From Breviolum minutum Mf 1.05b.01 (Eukaryota; Sar; Dinophyceae; Suessiales; Symbiodiniaceae), in contig DF241686.1 in assembly GCA_000507305.1 (NCBI GenBank), forward strand, positions 1 to 64,000: a stretch of DNA of 64,000 bases. The letters run 5' to 3'. Both the position numbers and the translations under genes were made by a program. The notes beneath the pieces are model-generated. The model made no database searches. It worked only from the letters and a program-made list of their open reading frames with translations, and was not told the origin of the DNA. This document shows, piece after piece, positions 11,751 to 22,475 of the stretch (its first letter is position 1; every line of letters begins with the position of its first letter).

Positions 11751-12250
11751 CTACCTGCCCGTAATGAAGGCCACGAACTCTGATTCGAAACGATGCCACG
11801 TTTCAGTCGATGCTTCCTTCCAATCACCGAGTTGTTTCCAGCGGAAGGAAGCACGCACGTTCTCATCCCAAGCAAAAGGAGGTCGGCCACATCGTCTGTT
11901 CTTGGGTGGCGTCCAGTCCAAACAGCGTCGCAACCAATTTTGCGGAGGCAACGTTTTGATGTATGCAGCAAATTTCCAATACTTAATTGTGACCACCGCT
12001 GACCATGGCAAAAATGCAAACTGATGTACCACAGTGTCTATGCGTGCGTGCCACAAGTGCAGAATCACATGCCAAGGCGCCGCATGAATATGATGATGTC
12101 CCATTGCATGGGCGAAACTTCTGCCAGCGCTTCCGCGAGCCTCTCATCATTGTGTAACCTCGCATTTTTGGTAAAAACATGAAATGTATGATTCACTGTT
12201 GAATGTTCTCTTGATTCTACATGCATTGGGTTTGCCGTCGGCTTATCCAC
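11751..12250 (-). mobile_element. LINE copy D, chimeric fragment
   Basis: The lower part (11755-12075) is a LINE C-terminus: YWKFAAYIKTLPPQNW, NRRCGRPPFAWD and ESEFVAFITGR. Directly upstream, at about 12070-12180, the sequence reads ERLAEALAEVSPMQWDIIIF, which looks like the start of the endonuclease domain rather than late RT. The middle of the element therefore seems deleted. Below the stop, its 3' UTR runs only to GTATAAAGTTGC and then joins the RT of copy C, so the hairpin and tail are lost. Confidence 0.6.
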
Positions 12251-12259
12251 CTGAAAATT

Positions 12260-13140
12260 TAGACTTGCACCTGAAGTGGGCGACCATGGTGAAACTGAAT
12301 TCTGACTCGGAGGGAGCTAGCTCGAGACACAGGATCAAATTCAAAAGGTCACACCATTGCCGGCAGGCATGTAAGCGCAAAGTCAAAATCAAAAATTTCA
12401 CAAGTAATCGACATGGATTAATTTTTTGATTTCATGTATTCCGTATTTGTATGACAGAACTACGGACCCAATTTCCCCGCTGTTGCCCCTTCGTGGAAAG
12501 TTTGGTTCGGCGCCATGTTACGTTCCATGACCGCCACCAGTTTCGAACAACATTTCCATTTCCCAACATTTAAAAAATAATATCTTGCTTCTCCACCTCA
12601 CGGAGGGGGCCCCACGGAGGTGCTGGAAGGTGCTGTAATTTACCCATGTCTTGCTTTCAGCGGATGCATGTTTGCGGGTATCCGCTCCAGTCGTTAGCGC
12701 CAACTCTGCCGTCAAATCATCCACGTGAAGGGTGTGCCCATGCAGTGAGGAATCCCTATGCCCCAAATGTCCCAGCCATCCGCATGTCCCACATGTTTTC
12801 TACGCCTGTGCCCTCCGCAGTCCTTAACCGCATGTCCAAAATGTCCAGATGTCTCCATGTCCGCTGAATCCAATTTTCCTCAAGGGTGTAGGTGTCCCTC
12901 AGCTGTACTAACCCTAGCGGTGCCCTTGCCCCTGGCGATTTGGGTGATGCTCTCCTCGGTGGAGATCTACGTGAGTTGGCTTTGACTTGACTTTGAGTTG
13001 CATGTCCGAAGGCAGCCCTCCTTGGGGCGCAAGCAATGTGAGACCAAAACATCAGCGACTGGAACAAAACTTTCCAAAGTCATCACTCAACTGCATGCAC
13101 GACGCCGGATCCTGCGCAGGGCTAGAGCATTGACTTTTTT
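12260..13140. other. Gene-free stretch
   Basis: No gene recognised. Scattered GGACAT/ATGTCC words recur near 12760-12870; a similar ATGTCCGCGG word cluster occurs at 5117-5195. Open frames overlap on both strands without motifs. Confidence 0.5.
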
Positions 13141-13141
13141 C

Positions 13142-13262
13142 GTGGGTGGCCGGGTGGCCGGGTGGCCGGGTGGCCGGATGGCCGGCTGGGTGGCCGGATG
13201 GCCGGGTGGCTGGATGGCTGGATGGCCGGATGGCTGGATGGCCGGTGGCTGTGTGATCTGGT
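13142..13262. repeat. GC-rich minisatellite
   Basis: Tandem units of about 8 bases (GGGTGGCC) grade into 8-12 base units of GGATGGCT/GGATGGCC over about 120 bases. The minus-strand frame across it reads as His-Pro-Ala-Thr/Ile repeats, which is a by-product of the repeat. Confidence 0.95.
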
Positions 13263-15120
13263 GCATGGCCATCCCTTCGGCAGTCTTTGATCACTGCTAT
13301 ATCTTAGCGAAACGATCATTTTTTGGACAGGAGTGAACGTCGTCCTTCTTTTTTCCACATCATTTGCAGAGCTCTCCAGTCTCATACCACACATTGTCCG
13401 CATTTCGACGGAACATGTAGGCAAAGACACATGTCTGCAAGCGAGGATTCATTTCATTCGCGTTATTTTTGGAAGTCCTTGTGGAACCTAAGACATCATT
13501 CAGGTCTTGTTACAGGCGATTTTTTCTTTGTGTGCCAAGGCAGGTTTCTTGTCTTTTTGATAAATTCAATCTTGTAATGATTCCTTGCACCGCGATAGAA
13601 GGTGTGTAAAGTATGTACGGAAGCAGTCCATTCCGTAGCACTGTGAACACGAAAAAAAAACACGAACGTTATCACAGGTTTGGACATGTGTCAAATCATT
13701 GATTCAGATTGATTCATTTGAAGATGTTGACGGCCTTCGTGCCTTGCACTGAATCAGGCACGTTCAGCAAGTGGCCTGCTGTCTGCACTCGCACACCGCT
13801 TGGCCCAGGATGCGGAGATGATGCCAGGAGGGAAAGATTGGATGAAGAAATGCTAAGATGTTTGTTAATTTGAAGATGATTTGAAGGGTGGAAATTTGAA
13901 CCCTAAACCTTCCCAAAAATGATCATTTTTGCTAGGAAACCCATGGATTTCTCATGTGATGAGCCTGTGCTCACCTGACCTTTCAATGTAGCCTCAGCCA
14001 AATTCTCACTAACAATCAGCAAAAACTTGTGATGATACGGTGCATTTTCCCGAAACAGCAATGCTTCATGTTCCATCCATCGTCTACCATGGTGAGTCAC
14101 CATTTGGGGATTTCATTCGTTGCTATGTTTTACCTCAACCATCTTAAGCCAATTCAACACATGTTTTTTTGACAGTGGAAACGTTGCTAGTTTTCATATT
14201 CGTGCCAGGACTTCGTCAAAGTTTCTTGGCGCAATTGTTGATCTGAAAAATGGCCCCAAAAGCGAAACATGTTTGTTTTGCTTCCGTGACATGTCACAAG
14301 GTTTTAAGTGCTAAGACCACGCTTTGACAGTTTTCTTTGCTATTTGATGGGAGCCTTTACATCAAGATGGTAAGGCTGAACGCGTCAACTTTATTTTAGG
14401 GGTGACTTCGGACGCAACCGAAACCAGGATTTCACAAATTCAGAGAGTGAGATTTCTTCCTCAAAACCGACCAAAACTGGGACAAACTGAATTGTTGCCA
14501 TCATGTTCCTCGAAATGTAGTTTTTTTTCAAAACTGGTGACTTCAAAATCTTCAAGGCCTTTTGAGATGCAGAACATGTTCTCCCAGGTTGATTTGTTCA
14601 TTTACCCATTTATAGCTCCAACGATTACAGCTGGTGCGTTTGATATCCTAAAAAGTTTCTTTTCCCAAGTGAATCAATGCTCATCTGGAGGCTCGGTTCA
14701 AGAATTTATTTCTTGTACCTTCATGACCAGGTCTTGCAGCAGTGCTGAATGATTCAAAGATCCGTCCGGGAAATCCATAGCAACAAAAAAAGGGAAACGC
14801 AGCTGATGTGCTACGAGGTAGGGCATCTACTGATGGATGTTTTACTTTTACTTTGTTATGGTAGCTTTCCATACAGACGGGTGCTATTCCAAACAAGAAT
14901 GTCTGTGTTATTCTTTGTTTCTGGTGGTGTAAGTACTTCTAGAATTTGGGGTGTGCCTCAAGAGAACTGCCAGAATTGCCCAGAATTCTGTGTACATGGA
15001 AGAAAGCTTTGGTTTGTAGTAGAAGTGACCGGTTGATGGATGCATTCTTTGATTGATTGTTGCTTGTTTTTGTTGAGTGAATACATGATCAAGTGAGTGT
15101 TGTTGATACCAGTTTGATCA
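13263..15120. other. Gene-free stretch
   Basis: No coding motif or RNA gene recognised on either strand. Sequence is moderately AT-rich with TTTTT runs. No repeat array was seen. Confidence 0.5.
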
Positions 15121-15126
15121 ACAGCT

Positions 15127-15409
15127 CCAGGATGATATCTCCCGACGGAAGGAAGGTTTTGCTACACGTGTTGTTGATGAATGTTACGTAATCGTCTTGT
15201 TGGATCCTATTCCAGGTGTCAGATCAGATAATCTTATACCACTCTTTGTAGGCACAGTGACACATCGTCATTTCATCATTTGGGACTGTAAAGATCCGGA
15301 GGTAAAGAAAAATCCAACTGGGTTTGGGCTCAAAGTGAGAAGTGGAGATTCATTGCTGATGCTTGGAAGAGTGGTGAAGATTTTGAGAACGTCTCAGCTT
15401 GATGCTTAA
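15127..15409 (+). CDS. Unrecognised ORF overlapping the Ubl/WG-repeat start
   Basis: The frame is open from at least 15127 to the TAA at 15407-15409 and looks like real protein: ISRRKEGFATRVVDE, VLLDPIPGVRSDNLIP, HFIIWDCKDPEVKKNP and GLKVRSGDSLLML. I do not recognise the family. No good ATG is seen, so it may be the last exon of a gene whose upstream exons I could not find. Its stop codon lies inside the start of the next ORF (gATGCTTAAg), in a different frame. That arrangement is unusual for separate nuclear genes and might instead mark a frameshift in one longer protein. Confidence 0.5.
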
Positions 15410-16481
15410 GATATATGTAGCTTTGCCAAATGGGCATGCTGAACTTCTCACACTTCCGCCTTCTTCCGCGGTTCAAGAGTTAAAGACAGCGGCCCAACAG
15501 GCCTTTGGGAAAAAGTACCTCAAACTTATTACTGCCAAGAACCGAGTCTTAGTCAATTTTGAGCAAACCATAGAAGAAGCAGAGATAGAGGACGGAGAGT
15601 GCCTTACAGCTCTGGTACTTCGACCACAACTGGCAGCAACAGGAAGTGCCTTTGCCTTGTGGTGTCATGGAGATAACGCAATCGTTACCTGGGGTCAGGC
15701 AATCTTTGGCGGTGACAGTTCAGCAGTTCGAGATCATCTCAGGGGTGTGCAGCAAATTCACGCCACAAGTGAGGCCTTTGCTGCGATTCTGGAAGATGGA
15801 TCCATCGTTACTTGGGGTGATGCAGGCTTTGGTGGTGACAGCCGGGCAGTCCAAGATCAGCTCAAGGGTGTCCAGCAGATTCAAGCCGCGGGTAGCGCCT
15901 TTGCTGCGATTCTGAAAGATGGATCCGTCGTTGCCTGGGGTGATGCAGACTGTGGCGGTGACAGTTCGGCAGTTCAAGGTCAGCTCAGGGGTGTACAGCA
16001 GGTTCAAGCCACAGAAAAGGCCTTTATCGCAATTCTGGAAGATGGATCCGTCGTTACTTGGGGTGATGTTGGTGACAGCCGGGCAGATCAAGGTCAGCTC
16101 AAGGGTGTCCAGCAGATTCAAGCCGCGGGAAGCGCCTTTGCTGCGATTCTGGAAGATGGATCCGTCGTAACGTGGGGTGATCGACACTATGGTGGCGACA
16201 GTTCCGCAGTTCGAGATCAGCTCAAGGGAGTACGGCAGATTCAAGCCACAGGCGGTGCATTTGCTGCGATTCTGGCAGATGGATCCGTCGTTACCTGGGG
16301 TCTTGCAGACTTTGGCGGTGACAGTTCCGCAGTGCAAGATCAGCTCAGTGGTGTCCAGCAGATTCAAGCCGCACGTAGCGCTTTTGCTGCGATTCTGGAA
16401 GATGGATCCGTCGTCACCTGGGGTGATGCAGACCGTGGCGGTGACAGTTTGGTAGTACGAGATCAGCTCAGAGGTGTGTAG
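15402..16481 (+). CDS. Ubiquitin-like domain plus WG/RCC1-like repeat protein
   Basis: ATG at 15402 is the first in frame. Residues 1 to about 70 resemble a ubiquitin-like fold (LKIYVALPNGHAELLTL, AVQELKTAAQQAFGKKYL, FEQTIEEAEIEDGE). Seven repeats of 41 residues follow, each with a core like EDGSVVTWGD, then GGDSSAVQDQL and GVQQIQA. The WG and EDGS pattern recalls RCC1/HERC-type propeller blades but is shorter than the usual 50-or-so residues. Proteins of this design are, to my knowledge, numerous in Symbiodiniaceae and often labelled HERC-like without functional proof. There is no HECT domain here. The ORF stops inside the seventh repeat at 16479-16481, so the copy is probably truncated. No introns are evident. 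Confidence 0.75.
   Translation: MLKIYVALPNGHAELLTLPPSSAVQELKTAAQQAFGKKYLKLITAKNRVLVNFEQTIEEAEIEDGECLTALVLRPQLAATGSAFALWCHGDNAIVTWGQAIFGGDSSAVRDHLRGVQQIHATSEAFAAILEDGSIVTWGDAGFGGDSRAVQDQLKGVQQIQAAGSAFAAILKDGSVVAWGDADCGGDSSAVQGQLRGVQQVQATEKAFIAILEDGSVVTWGDVGDSRADQGQLKGVQQIQAAGSAFAAILEDGSVVTWGDRHYGGDSSAVRDQLKGVRQIQATGGAFAAILADGSVVTWGLADFGGDSSAVQDQLSGVQQIQAARSAFAAILEDGSVVTWGDADRGGDSLVVRDQLRGV
15690..16478 (+). repeat. 123-bp coding tandem repeats
   Basis: The word GATGGATCC recurs at 15795, 15918, 16041, 16155, 16278 and 16401. The spacing is 123 bases except for one 114-base unit that lacks three codons (WGDVGDSRAD). Repeat-to-repeat identity is very high, including synonymous positions, which suggests recent homogenisation or expansion. 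Confidence 0.92.
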
Positions 16482-16572
16482 TCTCGTTGTGTTTGCCGAC
16501 TGGTAAGGCTGAGCTGTCACAGGAATCATCTTGGTTGGAGCTCCCCTTTGGGCTGTTTGGTTCATGAAAAGG
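16482..16572 (+). pseudogene. Possible second ubiquitin-like domain start
   Basis: Just after the stop, another frame reads VVSLCLPTGKAELSQ and ends at a TGA near 16569. This resembles KIYVALPNGHAELLT at the start of the main protein (LPxGxAEL shared). It may be the head of a neighbouring repeat copy that was fused or deleted into this one. The match is short. Confidence 0.35.
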
Positions 16573-19500
16573 ATAGCTACAAGCGCAATGTGGTCATGGC
16601 ACACATGGAAATCACATGAACTCATTGTTAATGTGTTTGCGATACGTATTTGGGGATTCCACCGATAACCTGCGCTATATTTTTGTTGTTTGGCATTGTA
16701 AAGACGTCAGGTGATGGATTTGTGGAGAAAGTTTTTGCAAAGTGACCTGACATTTTCCACAGAGTCTTAGCTGCTGAGTCGTGCTGAACCCCCGCACTAA
16801 GGGCCCACTGTTCCCACCCCCTTGTATTGCATTCCCAGGAAATCTTACAATTCAACTCTCGTGCAACTGGATATCATTGACTCATATTGACTCCTTTCTT
16901 GTTCTTTTTCCAGCTCACCAGGTCAAGCATTGATCGATCTTGACGTCCAACTTCGTCCGAAACCATGAGGTGCATCACTATTGATCCAAAATAAAAAGTT
17001 AGATGTTGGATTGTGAATCCAAAATCCAAAGTTGATGAATCGAAATGGTGCTCACGATCCAGGTCGGAATGGGAATTGTTGACGATTTGTCATTAAGCAA
17101 GTTTGCTGCGACCAAATGCTCTTGCACATTGGTCAGCCATTGTGACCCATGGAGCCACGATGCCACACCAAATTTCTACAACGCTGACCCCCAACTAGAG
17201 CCAACTCCGGGCAGAAACCCCGACAGACCCTCCCGCCACAGCCCATTTCCGGGTATAAAGAGGCGACGTGGGCATTGACAAATCCAAAAAAGACTATTGC
17301 GGAAAAAAATAGTGCGCACGGAAAAACCACATGTTATTTCTGGTTTGTTTGAAACCATGTTACCGTCCTTGCCGATGAAATATTAAGTGTGGTTTGACGC
17401 CACGATTGTCGTGACTGACATGAACGGTGGTTTGCAGACGAAATTCTGCATGTCCCAACCACAATGGAAGACTTTTGAAACATTGCCAACTTGTCCTGCA
17501 GTCTTGTTGGGATTCATTTTTGTTATTGTTCTCCGCAGTCTTGAAAGGCAAAAATAGAATTTCAGTCGAAGGAAGAAGTGGGGCACGGTTGCCCCCATGG
17601 TCCAACAACCTCCACACGAACGCGTTGCCCAAGACAATGACGCTGTTATTTTGTTTCAACTTAACAAGGTGATCTGCAAAACTTAGAATTTGATATGTTA
17701 ACTCGGCCCATTTGCAGAGTTCGCCCGACAAGGATTTGTGCGGGTGCTTCGACATGGGGCGCAAGGAAAGGATCCCCCTGTGCCGAACCGAGTGCGACAT
17801 CAATTTTTTCGTGGACAATTCTGACCACGTTGGGAAACCACCGCAGAACGTTTTACCTCGTTTATGTTTTGACTTTATCTACCCGAACTGATGAAACAAT
17901 GCACTAATTACTGTTGAACCCCTCACCATGCTTCCCAGACAAAAACTGAATGTTGCACCATTTTCTTTATTTGTGGTGTTGATTGAACTCATTGATGTAA
18001 TTGGTGCGAAATTTTGTTTCAGTGACATTCAAGCATTGTCGAATGGGTGTCGCGCCCTCAGGGCGGGCTCGCCGAACAAGTCACTAACACGATGCCCACG
18101 CACGCGTTGTCCAATCGTTTTTGACGGATTCCTTACATTCAAACAAAGACAACTAGATTGATAAGGCCGTGATGTCTCCCAGCACTTCATTGCTGGTAGT
18201 TTCCCTTACTTTTTTGCTCATGCCGAGCTGAATGCAACCGCTATTGGGAACTTTCCATGTTGAGCCATCCTTCTGCAGTATGGGTACCCGAATTGTTTGT
18301 TTGCATTTGTTGGAGCTCCAAACCAAACAGTGGAGGTTTCAACCGTAACCACAGGGCCGTTTGGGCAGCATGTTTTGCACATTTTCTTGCGACACCTTCA
18401 AATCAAATTGACCGGGTTCACTGGGTTCATGCCATGCCAATAGCCCTCACTTTACATTTTACATATTGTGGTTCTGTGCATCACCTCCGATTTAGCTCAA
18501 GGGGGCGATGCGAAAACACAAAAAATCACGATGACCCGTATTGGGGGATGGATCTAGGAGGCACCCGCAAGCCTTTGGTTGTTTGTTGTGCTATCTTGTC
18601 ATGGCATGACAAATGGTATGATGCGTCACTGACGTGGTTCCAGTGTTTCGGCAGGCGGGTCATCCTCGTTGCGATGACTCTTACAGCTTTAGGGGTGATG
18701 CCGTCAGAAAGGGTTGCTGCCAATTTCACGTGGGGTGCCAAGTGCCAGCGTGGCCACAATGTTTTGGACCATTGAGCCTCTGACCTTTTCAGGCTGCATC
18801 GCTCAGAGACGGTGGAACAAAACTGAGTTCTTTCACAGGGTGATTGGTTCCATCCCTTTCTGTTTTGTACACATAGTGTTGAAAACAATTGGGGTGTTGT
18901 CGCTGACTTTGTTTGTGCAAAGGCACATTCTGCTGGGGTGTCCTGACCTCAGCGTTGGCAAGTTGGCAGGATCTGTTATTTTTTGAATTTTAAAACTTGT
19001 TTTGCTGAGGTTGGATCGGAAAAATTCTGCAGCATCTTCCAGGGCCATGGGCTTACCACGTTCAGCTGTTGGGAAATGAGTTGAAAATGTTTGAAATGAT
19101 TCTCCAATACTCAGGCAAGAGGACGTTCTGAAGGTTTTGCTTGCAAACATAGTGATGCCTTTAAGTTCAAACCTCAGGATTTCAAGACGACTTTGTTTTG
19201 CAACGTGGGCGAAGGATGTTTAAGCGAGTTCCTGTTTTTTGGAGGCCCTTGGGTGCTCCAGTGCCACCAGAAAGAGTCACTGAGATGCACAATTCCATAC
19301 TGGCGAAGGCTGGCACGCTTGTAATTGGAAAGAAATCTCACATTTGTGTGATGAAGTCATGCTCGCTTTGGAACAGCTCCGCTCAAGAGGTGGCAAAAAT
19401 TCAGGCTGCCGTGGATAGCAATGTCCAGCCCTTGTGACTGTTCAGCTACAGCTAGGCATGTGTGCAACTGATGATTTTGGAGTTTTGGATTCTGTTTTTG

Positions 19501-20494
19501 AAATCATTTCCCTTTACTTCGCTACCTACTCGTGACTGTGTGCTTCCCAAGACGGCGCTAAGGCCAGTTCACAGCATCAAGATAAGAAAGACAAAGAGCG
19601 AAATCGCAGCAAGTATCTCAAGAAAACACTGAGCTTTTGCAAAGCATGGCCAGAAGTTGCTGTAAAACAGCCTCAGGGAAAGAACAAGAGATCAAGGAGA
19701 TAGTTGAAAGATCTGACAGGGCACAATCTCCTGATGCAAAGGCCGCGAACGTCCATGAAAAGTGATTTCAAGGTTTGTGGCAAGGCATTCGGACAACCGC
19801 TCTGTTCGCCGTTGTCGTTGCAAGACCAATGCAGGATGCCGTCAAAGATGAACAAGCAAGTGCTGAAGAAGCAAGCTTGGAGGTCCAAATGCGAAGTTGC
19901 ACGTTTCTTTTAACTCTTTGCATGGAGGTAAATACATACCTTGAGTCAGGCTGACCGGGAGGAGATGCTGAGCCTGAGCCGCCTTCCTCATGCGCTCTAC
20001 GGGACTGCCAATGCCCAACGGAATTGTGAGTGGCCCCAAGAGTCGCGTTTCTTTCCGCCAGGAAAGACTTACCACGCTGTGGGCAAGCCCAAGAACGGCA
20101 GGCAACCAGTTTCATTGCAGGGTGGGTGTGGATGAGGAGGCGGGTGATCCAGATTTTATTTCAGGAGAAAGATGGCTTCAACCACTTGTCGGCGACCCGT
20201 GGGCATCAGTTTCCCATCAGTTTCAACCAACAGAGAAACAGATTCAGATCCTTCTTGGCGAGGAAGCACCACATCAAGGATTCCTTTCGCCGGGTTGAGC
20301 AGGTCGAAAAATTCGAAAACGTTTGCAACCTCTCTTTCTCTTTGTCCCTATCATTGCATGTACTATAGGCATATTTTTGCATATGGATATTTATTTATTC
20401 CCCAGATAGCGATAGCTATAGGGGTTCTTACTTCCAATAGGGGGGGGAGGGCGACGAACCACTTTTGCGCATTGGACGTGGCACCAGAATGCCA

Positions 20495-20650
20495 TTGCAG
20501 GGTGCAGTGGACGTGGTGCCATTGCTGGGTGCCATTGCTGGGTGCCATTGCAGGGTGCCATTGCAGGGTGCCATTGTAGCGCGCTATGGTTGAGTGGACG
20601 TGGTGCCATTGCTGGGTGCCATTGCATGGTGCCANTGGTGCCTTTGATAA
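20495..20650. repeat. 13-bp minisatellite, GGTGCCATTGC(T/A)G
   Basis: Units of 13 bases run in tandem at about 20515-20580 and again at about 20598-20640. A larger duplicated block beginning GTGGACGTGGTGCCATTG is also present. An unresolved base (n) lies at 20635, so the copy number is uncertain. Confidence 0.93.
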
Positions 20651-22394
20651 CGCAAAAATTGGTTTTTGCTATCTGGAGTCTATGGTGATATAATTTATAC
20701 TTAAAAACATATAGATATTATTTTTCAATATCATCACAGATATATGTATTTGCATGTCGCAGTTTTCTTGTTTTGCGGCTTGGGTGCTGTCCCAATGTTG
20801 GAGGTGAAATCAGATGCCGATGCTGCTTTCGAGGTCCACCAAGTCAGCAAGCGGCACGCACCACACATCTACATGTTCTGTTTACAGCTGCCTGTCAATG
20901 TTTGACGAGGCACGCAAGGAGAACATGCAACTCATGCTGCATTCTCCAAGGCAGGGTGTTTTTCGAGGTGTAAGACTTGTTGTAAGGTCTTTTCGGTTGA
21001 TGTGGGCATTGATACACTGTAGGCAGCAAAGGCCAGTGCTAACCTTAGCAAATCCCTGGAAACATTTTTCCTTTCACTGTCCAAAGTGCATGATCCCACA
21101 TAACTCAGGCATCTCCCTGTGAAGAACCCAGCAGTGCGTTTCTGACGCTTTATCCTCAAAGGGTAGTGTGGATGCAAGACTGTTTGCATAGAAGTGCCCT
21201 TGCCTCGAAAGACAAATAGCATCAAGTGGTGTGTCGGACAGATCAATCGAAGGGCTGCAAAAGTCATCACGAGGTCAGTGGATTTGCCTCATAGTGCGCG
21301 AGAAAAACGACAGGCGCACCTTGGTACCAAGTACCAACGATGTGTGAGAGCAGATGCTGATGTTAGTAGTTAGTTGGATCATATTTCAACTGAGGGCAGG
21401 AAGTGAGGGTGCCTTAAGTATCATGGAATTCAAGGCATTGACATTGCAGAAGAGTTCAGATGTCATGATTCTGCGGTGAGCAAAACGAAGCTCGACTCAA
21501 GATCTTCCGTGTGCACAGGGCAATAGCCATAAGCGTGGTGCAAACTTGTTGCCGTCCCTGGCAGAGTACTTGGCACCACCCTTAGGGAATTGTGAAAGCT
21601 TCGTGCAAGCAAAGTGACAATGTCTAGTTTTTTTTTCCTCTCCACATCTGCTACAGCCAGGCTTTTGATCCAGGGGTGGATGCCTCAATTCCGCCTTTTT
21701 GCAGACTTGCTTCAGGGGAAGCATAGCTGGGGTGATGGGAGTGTTCTTTCCAAGGCCACTTTGCTTTTGCCCGAGCGTTCTGAACGGGGAGATGTGGTGA
21801 AGCAGACTGATCACGGAAAGTACCTGGCTGGAACAAAAGAATCATAAGCTCACAAAACTACCATCGAACCATGCATACTCCGAGCCTGCGTGTTCCTTGA
21901 TCCTAGGCACAAGGACATCATCAAAGAGATTGTTGCCCAGCTTATACCGTTGCCTAAAGGCCAGTTTTTAGCGTCAAACTGTGAGGTTCCTAAGATTGGA
22001 CACTGACAGCATACCAAAAAACCATGTGTCCAGGCCCAAAGCCCAACTATGGAAATATCCTCGATGAGGTGGGCCCGACATTTCCCCCATCTGAGATTTG
22101 GAAAAATATCCTCCGTTGAGAGGGTCAAGTTACAAGTTGAGCGAAGTCAAACTTTTCTTCCCTGAGCCACTGGTACTTTTTTGTCCTGTCGAAGGGAAAA
22201 GTTGGTTCTGGCAAGGGTATCGCACTCAGCATGTGGAGACTGGCACTGGCCACATTGAGACTAGATGATGCACGAAAAAAATTGGACATGCTGCAACAGG
22301 CCGCTGGCTCTCTCGTCGCAAGCTGCTTGAAAAGGACGGTTTGTGAATCCAGTGTTGCATGTGGACGTCCACAGTAATGGTATACCGATACCCA

Positions 22395-22424
22395 GTACTA
22401 GTACTACTACTGCCACTATTACCC

Positions 22425-22462
<38 letters not shown>

Positions 22463-22475
22463 GTACTGCTACTAT
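22395..22475. repeat. (TAC)n microsatellite
   Basis: An imperfect then perfect run of TAC/ACT triplets extends over about 80 bases. No coding frame crosses it convincingly. Confidence 0.95.

Noticed and set aside
13142-13262. CRISPR-like array
   Set aside because: Units are adjacent with no unique spacers of constant length; it is a simple minisatellite.
12756-13294. Minus-strand ORFs with His-Pro-Ala repeats
   Set aside because: Explained by the GGTGGCCG minisatellite.
15402-16481. Annotation as a HERC2-type E3 ubiquitin ligase
   Set aside because: No HECT domain is present, the repeats are 41 rather than about 50 residues, and the ubiquitin-like domain is N-terminal; only a descriptive name is justified.
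17360-17818. 152-codon minus-strand ORF
   Set aside because: Two frames look equally open, neither has a motif, and no splice-bounded exon pattern was found.
18488-18502. TTTAGCTCAAG as a spliced-leader relic
   Set aside because: One mismatch in a short word, with no coding sequence downstream; expected by chance at this length.
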